63,937 nucleotides of DNA. Source: Nitrospira sp. Lineage in GTDB: Bacteria > Nitrospirota > Nitrospiria > Nitrospirales > Nitrospiraceae. Shown piece after piece: positions 17,417 to 25,679 of this stretch. The stretch spans positions 437,956 to 501,892 of the forward strand of contig SWDG01000006.1 of NCBI GenBank assembly GCA_005116965.1, written 5' to 3'. The position numbers and the translations under genes are program-made. Under the pieces are notes generated by a model. The model saw nothing but the letters and a program-made list of their open reading frames with translations, was not told where the DNA came from and made no database searches. The first letter of the stretch is position 1, and every line of letters begins with the position of its first letter.

Positions 17417-18742
17417 ATGCACATCAGTGTAATTGGTAGTGGTTACGTCGGACTCGTCACCGGAGCCTGTTTTGCCGAATTCGGTGTCCAGGTCACCTGC
17501 ATGGATACCGACAGCCGAAGAATCGAGAAGCTTGAAAAAGGCGACGTCCCGTTTTATGAACCAGGTCTCAAGGAATTGGTGGCCAAGGGGATCAAAGAAG
17601 GCCGACTCAGTTTCACCACGGACATTGCGAAGGCCGTCGAGAAGGCGTTGGTCATCTTTATCGCTGTTGGGACTCCCCCTAGGGGTGATGGTTCTGCCGA
17701 TCTCTCGTATGTCGAAGAAGTCGGCAAAGGGATTGCGCGGCACATGACGGGCTACAAGGTCATCGTGACCAAATCCACAGTACCCGTCGGCACCGGCGCA
17801 AAACTACGTGAGGTGATTGCCAAGGCTCAGACGAATGCCTTGGGATTCGACATGGTCTCAAATCCAGAGTTTCTCCGCGAAGGGTCGGCCATCGAAGATT
17901 TCATGCGACCGAATCGCGTGGTGATCGGGGCGGACAGCGATCAAGCAGTGGCGATTATGAAGGATCTGTATCGTCCGCTCTATCTGATCGAAACCCCCAT
18001 CGTTGTGACCGACGTGCCGACCGCTGAGCTCATCAAATATGCTTCCAACGCCTTCCTGGCGACGAAGATTTCGTTCATCAATGAGATCGCAAACCTGTGC
18101 GAAAAAGTCGGAGCCAATGTTCAAATGGTGGCGAAGGGCATGGGGCTTGATCATCGCATCGGGTCGAAGTTTCTTCATGCAGGCCCGGGCTTCGGAGGTT
18201 CATGCTTCCCGAAGGATCTCGCCGCACTCATTCAGACCGGCGAGCGCCATGGCTATCCTATGCAGATTGCTTCCGCGGCTTCGCGGGTGAATGACATTCA
18301 GCGAGAACGGATGATCGAGAAGATCCGGGAGGCGGTCGGGGGACTGAAAGGGAAGACGTTGGCGATGCTGGGCCTTTCATTCAAGCCTAATACCAACGAC
18401 ATCCGGGAGGCTCCGGCCTTGGCGATTGGTCGAGCCCTCCTGGCCGAGGGTGCGAGCATTCGCGCGTATGATCCGGAGGCCCTCACGGAAGCGTGCCAGA
18501 TCATGCCTGAACTCCAGCCCTGCCAAGATACCTACCACGCGGCTGAAGGAGCGGACGCGTTGGTGATTATGACCGAGTGGAATGTGTTTCGAACCCTGGA
18601 CTTTGAAAAGCTGAAGTCGATTATGCGAGTTCCTGTCTTGCTCGATCTCCGAAACGTCTATGACCCTGAACGCGTGGGGGCTGCTGGTTTCAAATATGTA
18701 TCGGTAGGGCGTATGGCACAGAGTACCAAGAGCACTCGCTGA
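17417..18742 (+). CDS. udg: UDP-glucose 6-dehydrogenase
   Basis: A 441-residue NAD-dependent enzyme that oxidises UDP-glucose to UDP-glucuronate for polysaccharide and cell-surface sugar synthesis. The NAD fold opens with VIGSGYVGLVTGACFAEFG; the catalytic cysteine is Cys263 in GPGFGGSCFPKD; the UDP-binding C-terminal domain includes LSFKPNTNDIREAPAL. The ATG at 17417 follows GAGGAAGGGG at good spacing; the longer frame from 17276 is leader sequence. It draws on the same UDP-glucose pool as the otsA product two genes away, but is separately transcribed. Confidence 0.95.
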   Translation: MHISVIGSGYVGLVTGACFAEFGVQVTCMDTDSRRIEKLEKGDVPFYEPGLKELVAKGIKEGRLSFTTDIAKAVEKALVIFIAVGTPPRGDGSADLSYVEEVGKGIARHMTGYKVIVTKSTVPVGTGAKLREVIAKAQTNALGFDMVSNPEFLREGSAIEDFMRPNRVVIGADSDQAVAIMKDLYRPLYLIETPIVVTDVPTAELIKYASNAFLATKISFINEIANLCEKVGANVQMVAKGMGLDHRIGSKFLHAGPGFGGSCFPKDLAALIQTGERHGYPMQIASAASRVNDIQRERMIEKIREAVGGLKGKTLAMLGLSFKPNTNDIREAPALAIGRALLAEGASIRAYDPEALTEACQIMPELQPCQDTYHAAEGADALVIMTEWNVFRTLDFEKLKSIMRVPVLLDLRNVYDPERVGAAGFKYVSVGRMAQSTKSTR

Positions 18743-18753
18743 GCGGAGCTCGC

Positions 18754-18826
18754 AGGGTGTTCAAAAACCGTTCAGCAAAGCCGCAGCGAGGCAGAGAACG
18801 CCGCTGGCTTATTTTTTCAACACCCT
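18754..18826. repeat. Palindromic repeat acting as terminator
   Basis: AGGGTGTTCAAAAA at 18754-18767 pairs with TTTTTTCAACACCCT at 18812-18826 with one mismatch, enclosing a GC-rich middle with CCGCAGCGAGG. The outer A and T runs give a terminator in both directions, and the element exactly fills the gap between the convergent udg (stop 18742) and HEAT (stop 18829) genes. A related partial copy is at 10501-10540. Confidence 0.7.
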
Positions 18827-18828
18827 AG

Positions 18829-19533
18829 CTAGGTCAACCTCGGCAACTCAGCTTTAGGGGTGTCCTTTGTTTTGGGTTTGTATCCCATTCGATCGAGCAC
18901 CTTCATGATTCGGGTTGTCAGCCGATCATCGGCGTCGGTCAACGCCGTGGCCAGCGGTTCGACGGCTGGTTTGCCGATCTTCCGAAGAATCTCGGTTGCA
19001 GATTGACGAATCTCGTCCTCTTCGGATACGAGGAGTGGAATAAGCGATGGCACGGAGGGGCCACCGAGTTTGATCAACGAATCATAGGCGCGTTGCCGCA
19101 CGTCACCAACTTCGTCGTTCAACGCCGCCACCAAGGGATCGATGGCGCGCGGATCTTTCAACTCCCCCAAGACCTCTGCCGCGTACTTCCGATTCAGCCA
19201 GTGTGAATCTCTGAGATCGAGCAACATGGCGTCGGCTTTTGCGGCGTTCGGATCTTTCGCGCGAATCTTAAAACTCTTCGCGACGCGCTTCCCGCCTTCT
19301 TCGACCACACGGATCGTGGCACCGTCTCCGACCTTGATCTTTTTGAGGTCCTCTAGCGCTTCCTCGGCCACATCCAGTACGACGGTCTTGCCGTCGTAAG
19401 CCAGGAGCTCGACCTCGAGCTGTTTGCTCTCAGGGTTGACCGCCACAACCCGCTCGGTGACCAGGTTGAACCCGTCCTTCTTCTCTCCACCTTTCAGAGC
19501 GATCTGAATCAATTTCGGAGCTTCATCCGCCAT
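18829..19533 (-). CDS. HEAT-repeat protein, first of five
   Basis: A 234-residue cytoplasmic protein. The first 95 residues are a beta-rich, lysine and glutamate-rich domain unlike HEAT sequence (LIQIALKGGEKKDGF onward). From about residue 100 there are three to four HEAT/PBS-lyase-type repeats (NRKYAAEVLGELKDPRAIDP, VRQRAYDSLIKLG, IRQSATEILRKIG). The ATG at 19533 is chosen because AGAGGA sits nine bases upstream; ATG 19539 is too close. It is the last gene of the minus-strand HEAT run, 25 bp after the previous stop, and ends at the palindromic terminator. HEAT arrays are protein-binding scaffolds; the partner is unknown. Confidence 0.8.
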   Translation of the reverse strand: MADEAPKLIQIALKGGEKKDGFNLVTERVVAVNPESKQLEVELLAYDGKTVVLDVAEEALEDLKKIKVGDGATIRVVEEGGKRVAKSFKIRAKDPNAAKADAMLLDLRDSHWLNRKYAAEVLGELKDPRAIDPLVAALNDEVGDVRQRAYDSLIKLGGPSVPSLIPLLVSEEDEIRQSATEILRKIGKPAVEPLATALTDADDRLTTRIMKVLDRMGYKPKTKDTPKAELPRLT

Positions 19534-19558
19534 GGGCATGTATCCTCTATGGTTTGAG

Positions 19559-20326
19559 TTATTGCGGTTCAGGCGTCCAGCCGAGGCTGACCAGCACCGC
19601 CTCGACGGTTTCCTGGACCATCGTGTTCTCGTCTTGAAGCAGCGCCAGCAGGGGCTGAACGGATTCTGTTGCGCCAAGCCGCGCGAGTGATTCGGCGGCG
19701 TTGCGTCTAACCAACCAGTCTTCATCTTTCAGCGACTCGATCAATGAAGTGACGGCTCGGCGATCACCAATCCTACCCAGGGCCTCGGCCGCATGACGCC
19801 GAACCATCCAATTGGAACCTAAGAGTCCATCGATCAAGGCCTCTACTGCCCGCACGTCGCCGATCTTCTTCAACACCCGCGCTGCATCTTCGCGTAGGGT
19901 GTTGTCCATGAGTGCATCGATCAACCCAGGCACCGCTTGTGAATCGCCGATCCGCTCCAGCGCCCATACCGCTGCCGTTCTGACGGCGCCGTCACGGTCA
20001 TGAATCGCTTTGACCAGAGGCTCAGTGGCACGTCGGTCCCGCAATTTCCCAAGCGCCGAGGCCGCCTGTTCTCTGATCGCCCAGGAATCATCTTGCAGGG
20101 CTTCGATCATGGGTTCGACCACGGAGTGCCCCATCCGAACGACCGCGCTGGCCGCAGCCTCTCGAATCACCATATCTTCATCGGCCATGAGGTCAATCAA
20201 CCGGGGAAGCGCCTCGGGACCAGTCTGGCCGAGGCTCGCGATCGCATGGTCGCGTAAGGCCTCGTTCTCGTCGTGCAATGCGTGAATGAGTTGATCGATT
20301 CGATCAGAAGCACCGTGTTCAGTCAT
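19559..20326 (-). CDS. HEAT-repeat protein, second of five
   Basis: A 255-residue protein made almost wholly of about seven HEAT repeats with the signature pattern of aromatic or charged VRRxAAEALGRIGD units, for example DDSWAIREQAASALGKLRD and GSNWMVRRHAAEALGRIGD. The ATG at 20326 overlaps the end of the upstream gene by eight bases and is preceded by AGAGGA, so the two are translationally coupled. No enzymatic or membrane segment is seen. The PBS-lyase-like repeat family it resembles includes both scaffolds and bilin lyases, but no bilin pathway is nearby, so a scaffold role is more likely. Confidence 0.82.
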   Translation of the reverse strand: MTEHGASDRIDQLIHALHDENEALRDHAIASLGQTGPEALPRLIDLMADEDMVIREAAASAVVRMGHSVVEPMIEALQDDSWAIREQAASALGKLRDRRATEPLVKAIHDRDGAVRTAAVWALERIGDSQAVPGLIDALMDNTLREDAARVLKKIGDVRAVEALIDGLLGSNWMVRRHAAEALGRIGDRRAVTSLIESLKDEDWLVRRNAAESLARLGATESVQPLLALLQDENTMVQETVEAVLVSLGWTPEPQ

Positions 20327-21419
20327 GCTCAGTATCCTCTTCGGGGGGCTGGCTTTCCGTGGCCATGATGGCCTCAAGTTTATCGGCGATGAGACCTGCA
20401 TTGTAGGCTACGAGGCCGTCGCGATCCGTGCGGAGCCGGTCAAAGAGGTCCTTGTATGGATGCAAGACTCCTACATCCTTGATCTTGGCCAAAGCTTCCA
20501 TGGCAAACACCCGCAGCGGACGGATAGGGATAGCGTCAAGATAGAGCCGAGTCGGCCGCGCATCGCCGATCAGCCCAAGGGATTTGATCGCCAACTCTTT
20601 GACCCCGGTATCCTTGTCCTGTTCCAGGCGCTTCATCAACGGTTCGACGGCTCGCACATCCCCGATTTTCCCCAATAAGTCGGCTGCGGCTTCGCGCACG
20701 AGCCAATCGTCGTCTTCGAGATATTCAATCAGGATTTCTACGCTCGGTCGTCCAATTCTGAGGAGGTCGATGACCGCCGTCATGCGCGCTTCTTCGCGCT
20801 CGCTGGCGCCTTCGACTTCACGCAAGGCCTCGAATGTTTCGTCGATTCGTTCCCGGATCGCGCCCAGTTTCTTCAATGTGCTGACGGCGATATCCCGAAC
20901 CGCCGGCTCGCCCATGGCATCGATGAATGCATCAAGGGAACGGGGGTCCAATAATTGATCGAGCATTAGTGCTGCCGCGATTTGCACATCCTGATCCGGA
21001 TGTTTCAGCATGTCGCAGAGGGGGAGGACGGATGTGGGAATCGCCCCGATCAGATGGCTCAGGACCTCTCTGGTCGCGCGTTCCTGAGTTGTGGGAAGCA
21101 ATGCAACTAACACCCGAGCCGTGTCCGTGTCGAGCACTCCTGCCATCTGTTCAAGGGCTGCCGCACCGGCTTTCCGAACGACCTCCTCATCATGTTCGAG
21201 CAGTCCAACGAGGGCCACTCCGGCCTGCGGGTCTTTGATGCGAGCCAGCATCGCGGCGGCTTCTTTTTTTAATTCGGTGGGCCCTGACCGTAGAGCCTCG
21301 ATGAGCGCCTGCACCGAACGAGGCCCTCCGGCCACACAGGCGGCCGTCGCTCGCATACGGCGCCAATCCTCTTCATGAATGAGTTCGGAGACCAGCGTCT
21401 CAATCGTTTCCTTTGGCAT
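20319..21419 (-). CDS. HEAT-repeat protein, third of five
   Basis: A 366-residue all-helical protein with about ten HEAT-like repeats. The N-terminal repeats are more divergent (RATAACVAGGPRSVQALIEA), and a clear consensus returns at DDDWLVREAAADLLGKIGDV. A charged insert, REVEGASEREEARM, interrupts the array near residue 215. The C-terminus is acidic. The stop overlaps the next gene by eight bases and the start follows the fourth HEAT gene by 43 bp. No motif suggests a catalytic function. Confidence 0.82.
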   Translation of the reverse strand: MPKETIETLVSELIHEEDWRRMRATAACVAGGPRSVQALIEALRSGPTELKKEAAAMLARIKDPQAGVALVGLLEHDEEVVRKAGAAALEQMAGVLDTDTARVLVALLPTTQERATREVLSHLIGAIPTSVLPLCDMLKHPDQDVQIAAALMLDQLLDPRSLDAFIDAMGEPAVRDIAVSTLKKLGAIRERIDETFEALREVEGASEREEARMTAVIDLLRIGRPSVEILIEYLEDDDWLVREAAADLLGKIGDVRAVEPLMKRLEQDKDTGVKELAIKSLGLIGDARPTRLYLDAIPIRPLRVFAMEALAKIKDVGVLHPYKDLFDRLRTDRDGLVAYNAGLIADKLEAIMATESQPPEEDTEHD

Positions 21420-21462
21420 AATAGTCAGTAACTGAAGAGGCTATACCCTGCGGGCTCTGTGT

Positions 21463-22557
21463 TTATCCGGCCCGTGCCTGCCTGCCGGCTCTCCATCCTG
21501 CTGACGCCAATGTTTCGCGGACATGAAACAGGAGATTTTCATCGCGAGGCTCATTGAGCAGTGGAAGCAGGAATGGAATGACCTTCGACCCGAATTTGGC
21601 CAAAGATGCCGCCGCTTCGGCTCTCGTCTGTGTTCGATCTAGTGATGCGACGAGCGACGGAATGGCCCTCTCGTCGCCGATCGCGCCCAATGCCCGAGCT
21701 GCCGCGCCTTGTGTAATCGCTTCTTCATTCCAGTGCTCTCCGCAGCTGGCCACGGTCCTTGTCACTTCCGGAGAACTGGCCCCAGTGACGACGTCGATCA
21801 GGACCGGAACGGCACGCGGATCACCAATCTGACCGAGTACTTCAACCGCCACGGTCCGCAATCCAGGCTCGCGCATGACCGTGAACAAGTGCTCGACCAC
21901 CTGTGGATCACCGATCTCGCCAAGGGCTCGTACGGCATCTTCGCGAACCGCCGAATCGTGATCGTTGAACAACACCGACAACAGAGGTTCCACCGCCCGT
22001 TTCGAGTGAGCCTTTCCCAACGATTCCACCGCATGGAGACGAACGAGCCAGTCCTCATGCTGCAACGCCTTCAAGAGAGATGAAATCGCCGCATCGCCGA
22101 TGGCGGCCAGAGCGGTAGCCGCTTCATCACGAACCGCTTTCACCTTGTCGTGAAGTAGAGGAATGAGCGGCTCAACCGCATCTGCATTCCGTACCCGACC
22201 CAATGCGTTGGCCGCGTGCATCCGAACGATCCAGTCGCCGCTGCGCAGTGCCGTGATGAGCGGCGCGAGCACCCGCTCATCCGCAATGGTGGCCAAGATG
22301 GCTGACGCTGATTCCTGGACCGAGAGATCTGGTTCAGTCAGGCAGGTTCCCACCGCCTCGACGGCCGGGGCTCCGATCGAACGCAACGCTTCAATGGCCG
22401 CCTCTCGCACAGAACGGTCCTGGTCTCGAAGGAGCGCCACCAGGGGAACTACTGCACGCGGATCTTTGAAGGTCCCGAGCAGGCCGGCCGCTTCACCGCG
22501 AATAGCCCAATCCTGGTCCTTGAGTGCCGCGAGTTGTTCCGTCACCGCATCAGCCAT
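21463..22557 (-). CDS. HEAT-repeat protein, fourth of five
   Basis: A 364-residue protein with about eleven HEAT repeats starting at the first residues (LKDQDWAIRGEAAGLLGTFKD) and continuing regularly through EDWLVRLHAVESLGKA and EDAVRALGEIGD. An insert with SCGEHWNEEAIT around residues 270-280 breaks the periodicity, and could mark a binding surface. The last 15 residues are Arg and Ala-rich. It starts 102 bp after the previous gene, the widest gap in the run, so an internal promoter is possible. Confidence 0.82.
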   Translation of the reverse strand: MADAVTEQLAALKDQDWAIRGEAAGLLGTFKDPRAVVPLVALLRDQDRSVREAAIEALRSIGAPAVEAVGTCLTEPDLSVQESASAILATIADERVLAPLITALRSGDWIVRMHAANALGRVRNADAVEPLIPLLHDKVKAVRDEAATALAAIGDAAISSLLKALQHEDWLVRLHAVESLGKAHSKRAVEPLLSVLFNDHDSAVREDAVRALGEIGDPQVVEHLFTVMREPGLRTVAVEVLGQIGDPRAVPVLIDVVTGASSPEVTRTVASCGEHWNEEAITQGAAARALGAIGDERAIPSLVASLDRTQTRAEAAASLAKFGSKVIPFLLPLLNEPRDENLLFHVRETLASAGWRAGRQARAG

Positions 22558-22659
22558 GCCGTTATCTGGCTCGTATGAAAGGATCGTGGTTCATATGGGA
22601 ACACCACTCGTTGTTGTCATCGAAGTATGATGGATGCGCACATGCGTGCGGGAGCGTGA

Positions 22660-24015
22660 TTATGCCATGTCGCCCGACGGGCCGAAGCGTCCGGTTTGTC
22701 CCAATGGCCGATCGACGCGCAGATTGTCGGCCTGACTTGAGCTGATTTCCACCACTTCATCAGAAGGCGTCCATCCAAGCTGGTCCAACGTATCGAGAGC
22801 AATCTGTTTCAAGGCGTCTTTTGCCGTCAATCGAACGGACGCGTACGAAAGCACGCGCTCTTTTTCAGCTTCGACTTCAGATGCTTTGGGGTCATAGAGG
22901 AAGGCAATCAACGGTTCGATGGCCGCGTCCCCGATCACCGCCAGAGCTGCTGCGGCCTTTTCACGCAAGACCCCGTCTTTCAGTAACATGATCAAATCCG
23001 GAATCACACGAGGATTGCGAAACTGACCAAGGGCTGTGGCAGCGGCTTCTTTGATGAACGCATCTTCACTGACGATGCACCCAGGTGTCGGTGTGCCCTC
23101 CTGTTTGATGCCCTTGCCCTTCAAGGCGTCCAATACGGCTGGGAGGGCGCGCGCATCGCCGATCATGCCGAGTGAGGCAATAGCATGGCGCTTCACCGCT
23201 CCGTCCTTCATGGCTTCAACCAGCGCATCGATTGCCAGGGGATCACCGATCATGCCGAGTGCGATGGTCGCGTCTTCGCGAACGGCTCGGTCAGGGTCCT
23301 TCAAGGCAGCGATCAAGGCGTCCACGACCTTTGCGTCCCGCACCCAGGACCTGCCGATTTGATAGTCAGTGGTCATCCCGCCCAACGCACGAGCCGCGTG
23401 ACATCGAACGACAAAGTCTTTGTCCGTGAGACTATCGAGCAACGGATCGACCGAGGGATACCCGATGTAGACCAGCGCCGTTCCAGCCGTCTCACGCACG
23501 ATCTTCGAAGAATCCCGAAACAGCTTGATCAGAGCTGGAATGGCTTTCGGGTCGGCGATTCTGCCCAACGCTTCCGCCGCTGCGCTCTTGACGGCCCCGT
23601 CCCGGTCGCGACAGGCCCCGATCAACGCGTCAACTGTTCCTGAGTCCTTGATCTTGCCCGCCGCCTTGGCGGCATGTTCTCGTACGCGCCATCGTTCGTC
23701 TTTCATGGCCGTCACCAGGCGATCGAGTACGATCGGGCCTATCTTTGCCGTGGCCTCGACTGCCTGATCGCGCACTTCCATGATGGAATCGTTGAAAAGG
23801 CCGACCAGCGCTTCCACAGCCTTCGGTCCGCCGATCTTCGCGATGCCGCAGCCTGCATGAGCCCGCACGGACCAGAAGTCATCGTTGCAGGCGCTGATCA
23901 GCGCATCCAGGGTCGCTGGATCACCCAGGTCGGCCAGCGTCTTCGCTGCCTCCTCTCGGGTGGCATCGTCCACATCTTCAAGCGCTTCTAAAAGATCTTC
24001 GAGTACGTTAGCCAT
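22660..24015 (-). CDS. HEAT-repeat protein, fifth of five
   Basis: The largest of the set, 451 residues with about twelve HEAT repeats. The sequence is regular: DFWSVRAHAGCGIAKIGG, DERWRVREHAAKAAGKIKD, DPDRAVREDATIALGMIGD. A 25-residue insert with PTPGCIVSEDAFIKEAAA and a C-terminal extension rich in charged residues follow the last repeat. The ATG at 24015 lies within the last codons of the upstream secreted-protein gene (eight-base overlap), implying coupling. A longer frame to 24057 is antisense-like and lacks a ribosome site. Confidence 0.82.
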   Translation of the reverse strand: MANVLEDLLEALEDVDDATREEAAKTLADLGDPATLDALISACNDDFWSVRAHAGCGIAKIGGPKAVEALVGLFNDSIMEVRDQAVEATAKIGPIVLDRLVTAMKDERWRVREHAAKAAGKIKDSGTVDALIGACRDRDGAVKSAAAEALGRIADPKAIPALIKLFRDSSKIVRETAGTALVYIGYPSVDPLLDSLTDKDFVVRCHAARALGGMTTDYQIGRSWVRDAKVVDALIAALKDPDRAVREDATIALGMIGDPLAIDALVEAMKDGAVKRHAIASLGMIGDARALPAVLDALKGKGIKQEGTPTPGCIVSEDAFIKEAAATALGQFRNPRVIPDLIMLLKDGVLREKAAAALAVIGDAAIEPLIAFLYDPKASEVEAEKERVLSYASVRLTAKDALKQIALDTLDQLGWTPSDEVVEISSSQADNLRVDRPLGQTGRFGPSGDMA

Positions 24016-24460
24016 CGTTCGGTTTCTGCTCGTAATAGGCGTCGCGTTGTCCGCCATACGGGTACATGCGTTTGCATACCACCATCAACGCCTGTGTCCC
24101 GCGGCCTTCGACACATTGATCCAAGGACTTTGAAAAATCGAGGGTGCCATTAAGATTCACCGTAAAGGGAAAATCGAACGTGAAGCTGATGAACTTGTAT
24201 TTGCCGGGCTTCAACCGCAGTTCCCGACGCTCAGATGTCTTGGGCGCATCGAGTGACTCGGGGTCGGAATTCCAGATCGAGGGCGTGACGCCTGGTACTT
24301 GCCACCAGGAAGCGGGGACCAGCTTCGTCGCATCGATGGTAATCCCATGTTCCTTGAGATGCGCGGCCTGTGGGTCTCTCGCGAATCCCTCCTTAGGGCT
24401 GGCCATAGTCGGCAGGCTGGTCAGCACGCAACCCACGATCAGGAGGGACCAGCGTTGCAT
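24008..24460 (-). CDS. Secreted protein of unknown function
   Basis: A 150-residue protein with a clear signal peptide (MQRWSLLIVGCVLTSLPTMA) and a mature domain containing LRLKPGKYKFISFTFDFPFTV, which reads as beta-strands, and two cysteines (LDQCVEG, MVVCKRM) likely to form a disulfide. The ATG at 24460 places the signal peptide correctly; a longer frame begins 18 bases earlier. It is sandwiched between a phosphodiesterase-fold gene and the HEAT array and overlaps the latter, so it belongs to that operon. No family is recognised. Confidence 0.7.
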   Translation of the reverse strand: MQRWSLLIVGCVLTSLPTMASPKEGFARDPQAAHLKEHGITIDATKLVPASWWQVPGVTPSIWNSDPESLDAPKTSERRELRLKPGKYKFISFTFDFPFTVNLNGTLDFSKSLDQCVEGRGTQALMVVCKRMYPYGGQRDAYYEQKPNDG

Positions 24461-24484
24461 GAGGGCAGCATAGCACATGGTTGA

Positions 24485-25504
24485 CTAGCGTTTCTTGCGG
24501 GGCCGTGCGGTTGGGGTGGCCGCGGCCGTTTCGAAGATTTCTTCCACGGCCTGACTCTCCCATTCCGTGTGAGTTTCCAGCTTCAGGATTTTCATCACGG
24601 TGGCTCCGGTATCCATGATTGACACCGGCTGACGAATAAGTTGGCCCTGTTTGATTCCGGTTCCCGAGACGAGCCAGGGAACGACCGGCGACTCAGTCGT
24701 TGGGGTCTCGGCGCCGGGGTCGCTTCCCTTTCCGCTGAGAGCGGTGACGACGACGGCGGTGCGACCCGATAGCGAGTATTCTTGAAAGAGGCTCAGGACA
24801 GCCTTCATTGCGCCATCGACCGTTCGTAACGCCTCCCGATATTCTGGAGAGTCCCAACCGTGGGCCACTCCGGCCCTCCCGGCTTCCGGAAGGTGAACCA
24901 CCAGCAAATGAGGCAAGGAGGGAATCGCGTGCCCATAGCCGTGCCCGCTGGTCGCCTTTTGAAGATACTGCTGGATGTAGGCGACAAGTTTCTGAGAGCC
25001 GCACTCGGGCCGCAATGCTCCGCAGAGTTGATAGTCGGTGTAGGGCTCCGGTTTGGCGAGCTGATACAGGGCCTCATCCATATAAAAGATGGCACTGTCG
25101 CGGCCTCCGCTTAAATCCAGGTAGTCGAATAGGCTGGGGTGGCGCGGGTAGCCTCGGCTGAATTCGAAGAAATTCCAGGTAATCCCATGTTTTTCGACTG
25201 GCATGCCGGTCACCAGCGATGCCATGGTGGGTAATCGTAGGGCCGGCTTGACCCCGCTCGCGGACCAGGTTACCGACCCTTCCTTGACGAGCTTGCTCAC
25301 GACTGGCATCGCGCCACCCTTGAGCGACTCTTGTCCGAATCCCTCCAGGACAAAAAGGATGACATGTTCAGTCCCAGAACCGGAGGAAGCGGTTTCCTTC
25401 CCAATCGGGGCAGTTGCCTCCACAGGCGCTTGGACTGCGGTTTCAAGTAAGATAGTCAGGAGGCCGACAAGGATCAAGCGAAGGTATCGTGAGGGAGGTC
25501 TCAT
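24485..25504 (-). CDS. Phosphodiesterase-fold protein, probably inactive
   Basis: A 339-residue exported protein with a signal peptide (first 30 residues). The fold of the alkaline phosphatase/nucleotide pyrophosphatase superfamily is suggested by ILFVLEGFGQ at the first strand, RLPTMASLVTGMPVEKHGIT at the nucleophile loop, and EYREALRTVDGAMKAVLS later. The threonine nucleophile position is plausible, but the first metal-binding aspartate is a glutamate, the usual DHG metal motif reads LSGKG, and the DxxGH-type motif reads EAGRAGVAHG. Loss of these ligands suggests a non-catalytic protein. It starts the HEAT operon; its 175-bp upstream gap is divergent. Confidence 0.72.
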   Translation of the reverse strand: MRPPSRYLRLILVGLLTILLETAVQAPVEATAPIGKETASSGSGTEHVILFVLEGFGQESLKGGAMPVVSKLVKEGSVTWSASGVKPALRLPTMASLVTGMPVEKHGITWNFFEFSRGYPRHPSLFDYLDLSGGRDSAIFYMDEALYQLAKPEPYTDYQLCGALRPECGSQKLVAYIQQYLQKATSGHGYGHAIPSLPHLLVVHLPEAGRAGVAHGWDSPEYREALRTVDGAMKAVLSLFQEYSLSGRTAVVVTALSGKGSDPGAETPTTESPVVPWLVSGTGIKQGQLIRQPVSIMDTGATVMKILKLETHTEWESQAVEEIFETAAATPTARPRKKR

Positions 25505-25679
25505 AACGAACTATCACCCGCATGTATCCTACAAGTAAGCGTGGTACCCTAACATGCAAATTTTCCGGAAGGCAAGGTGAGGGAGGGCACCTGGCGATCG
25601 CTGGCGAAACCACCTTCCGGCTGCTATGCTGAAACCTCTCACCGTTTCTATCTGTGCGCAGGGGCGAGAAGGGGAGTCG

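Noticed and set aside
18829-24015. Phycobilin lyases encoded by the HEAT genes
   Set aside because: PBS-lyase-type repeats occur, but bilin pathway genes are absent and the proteins are all-repeat scaffolds.
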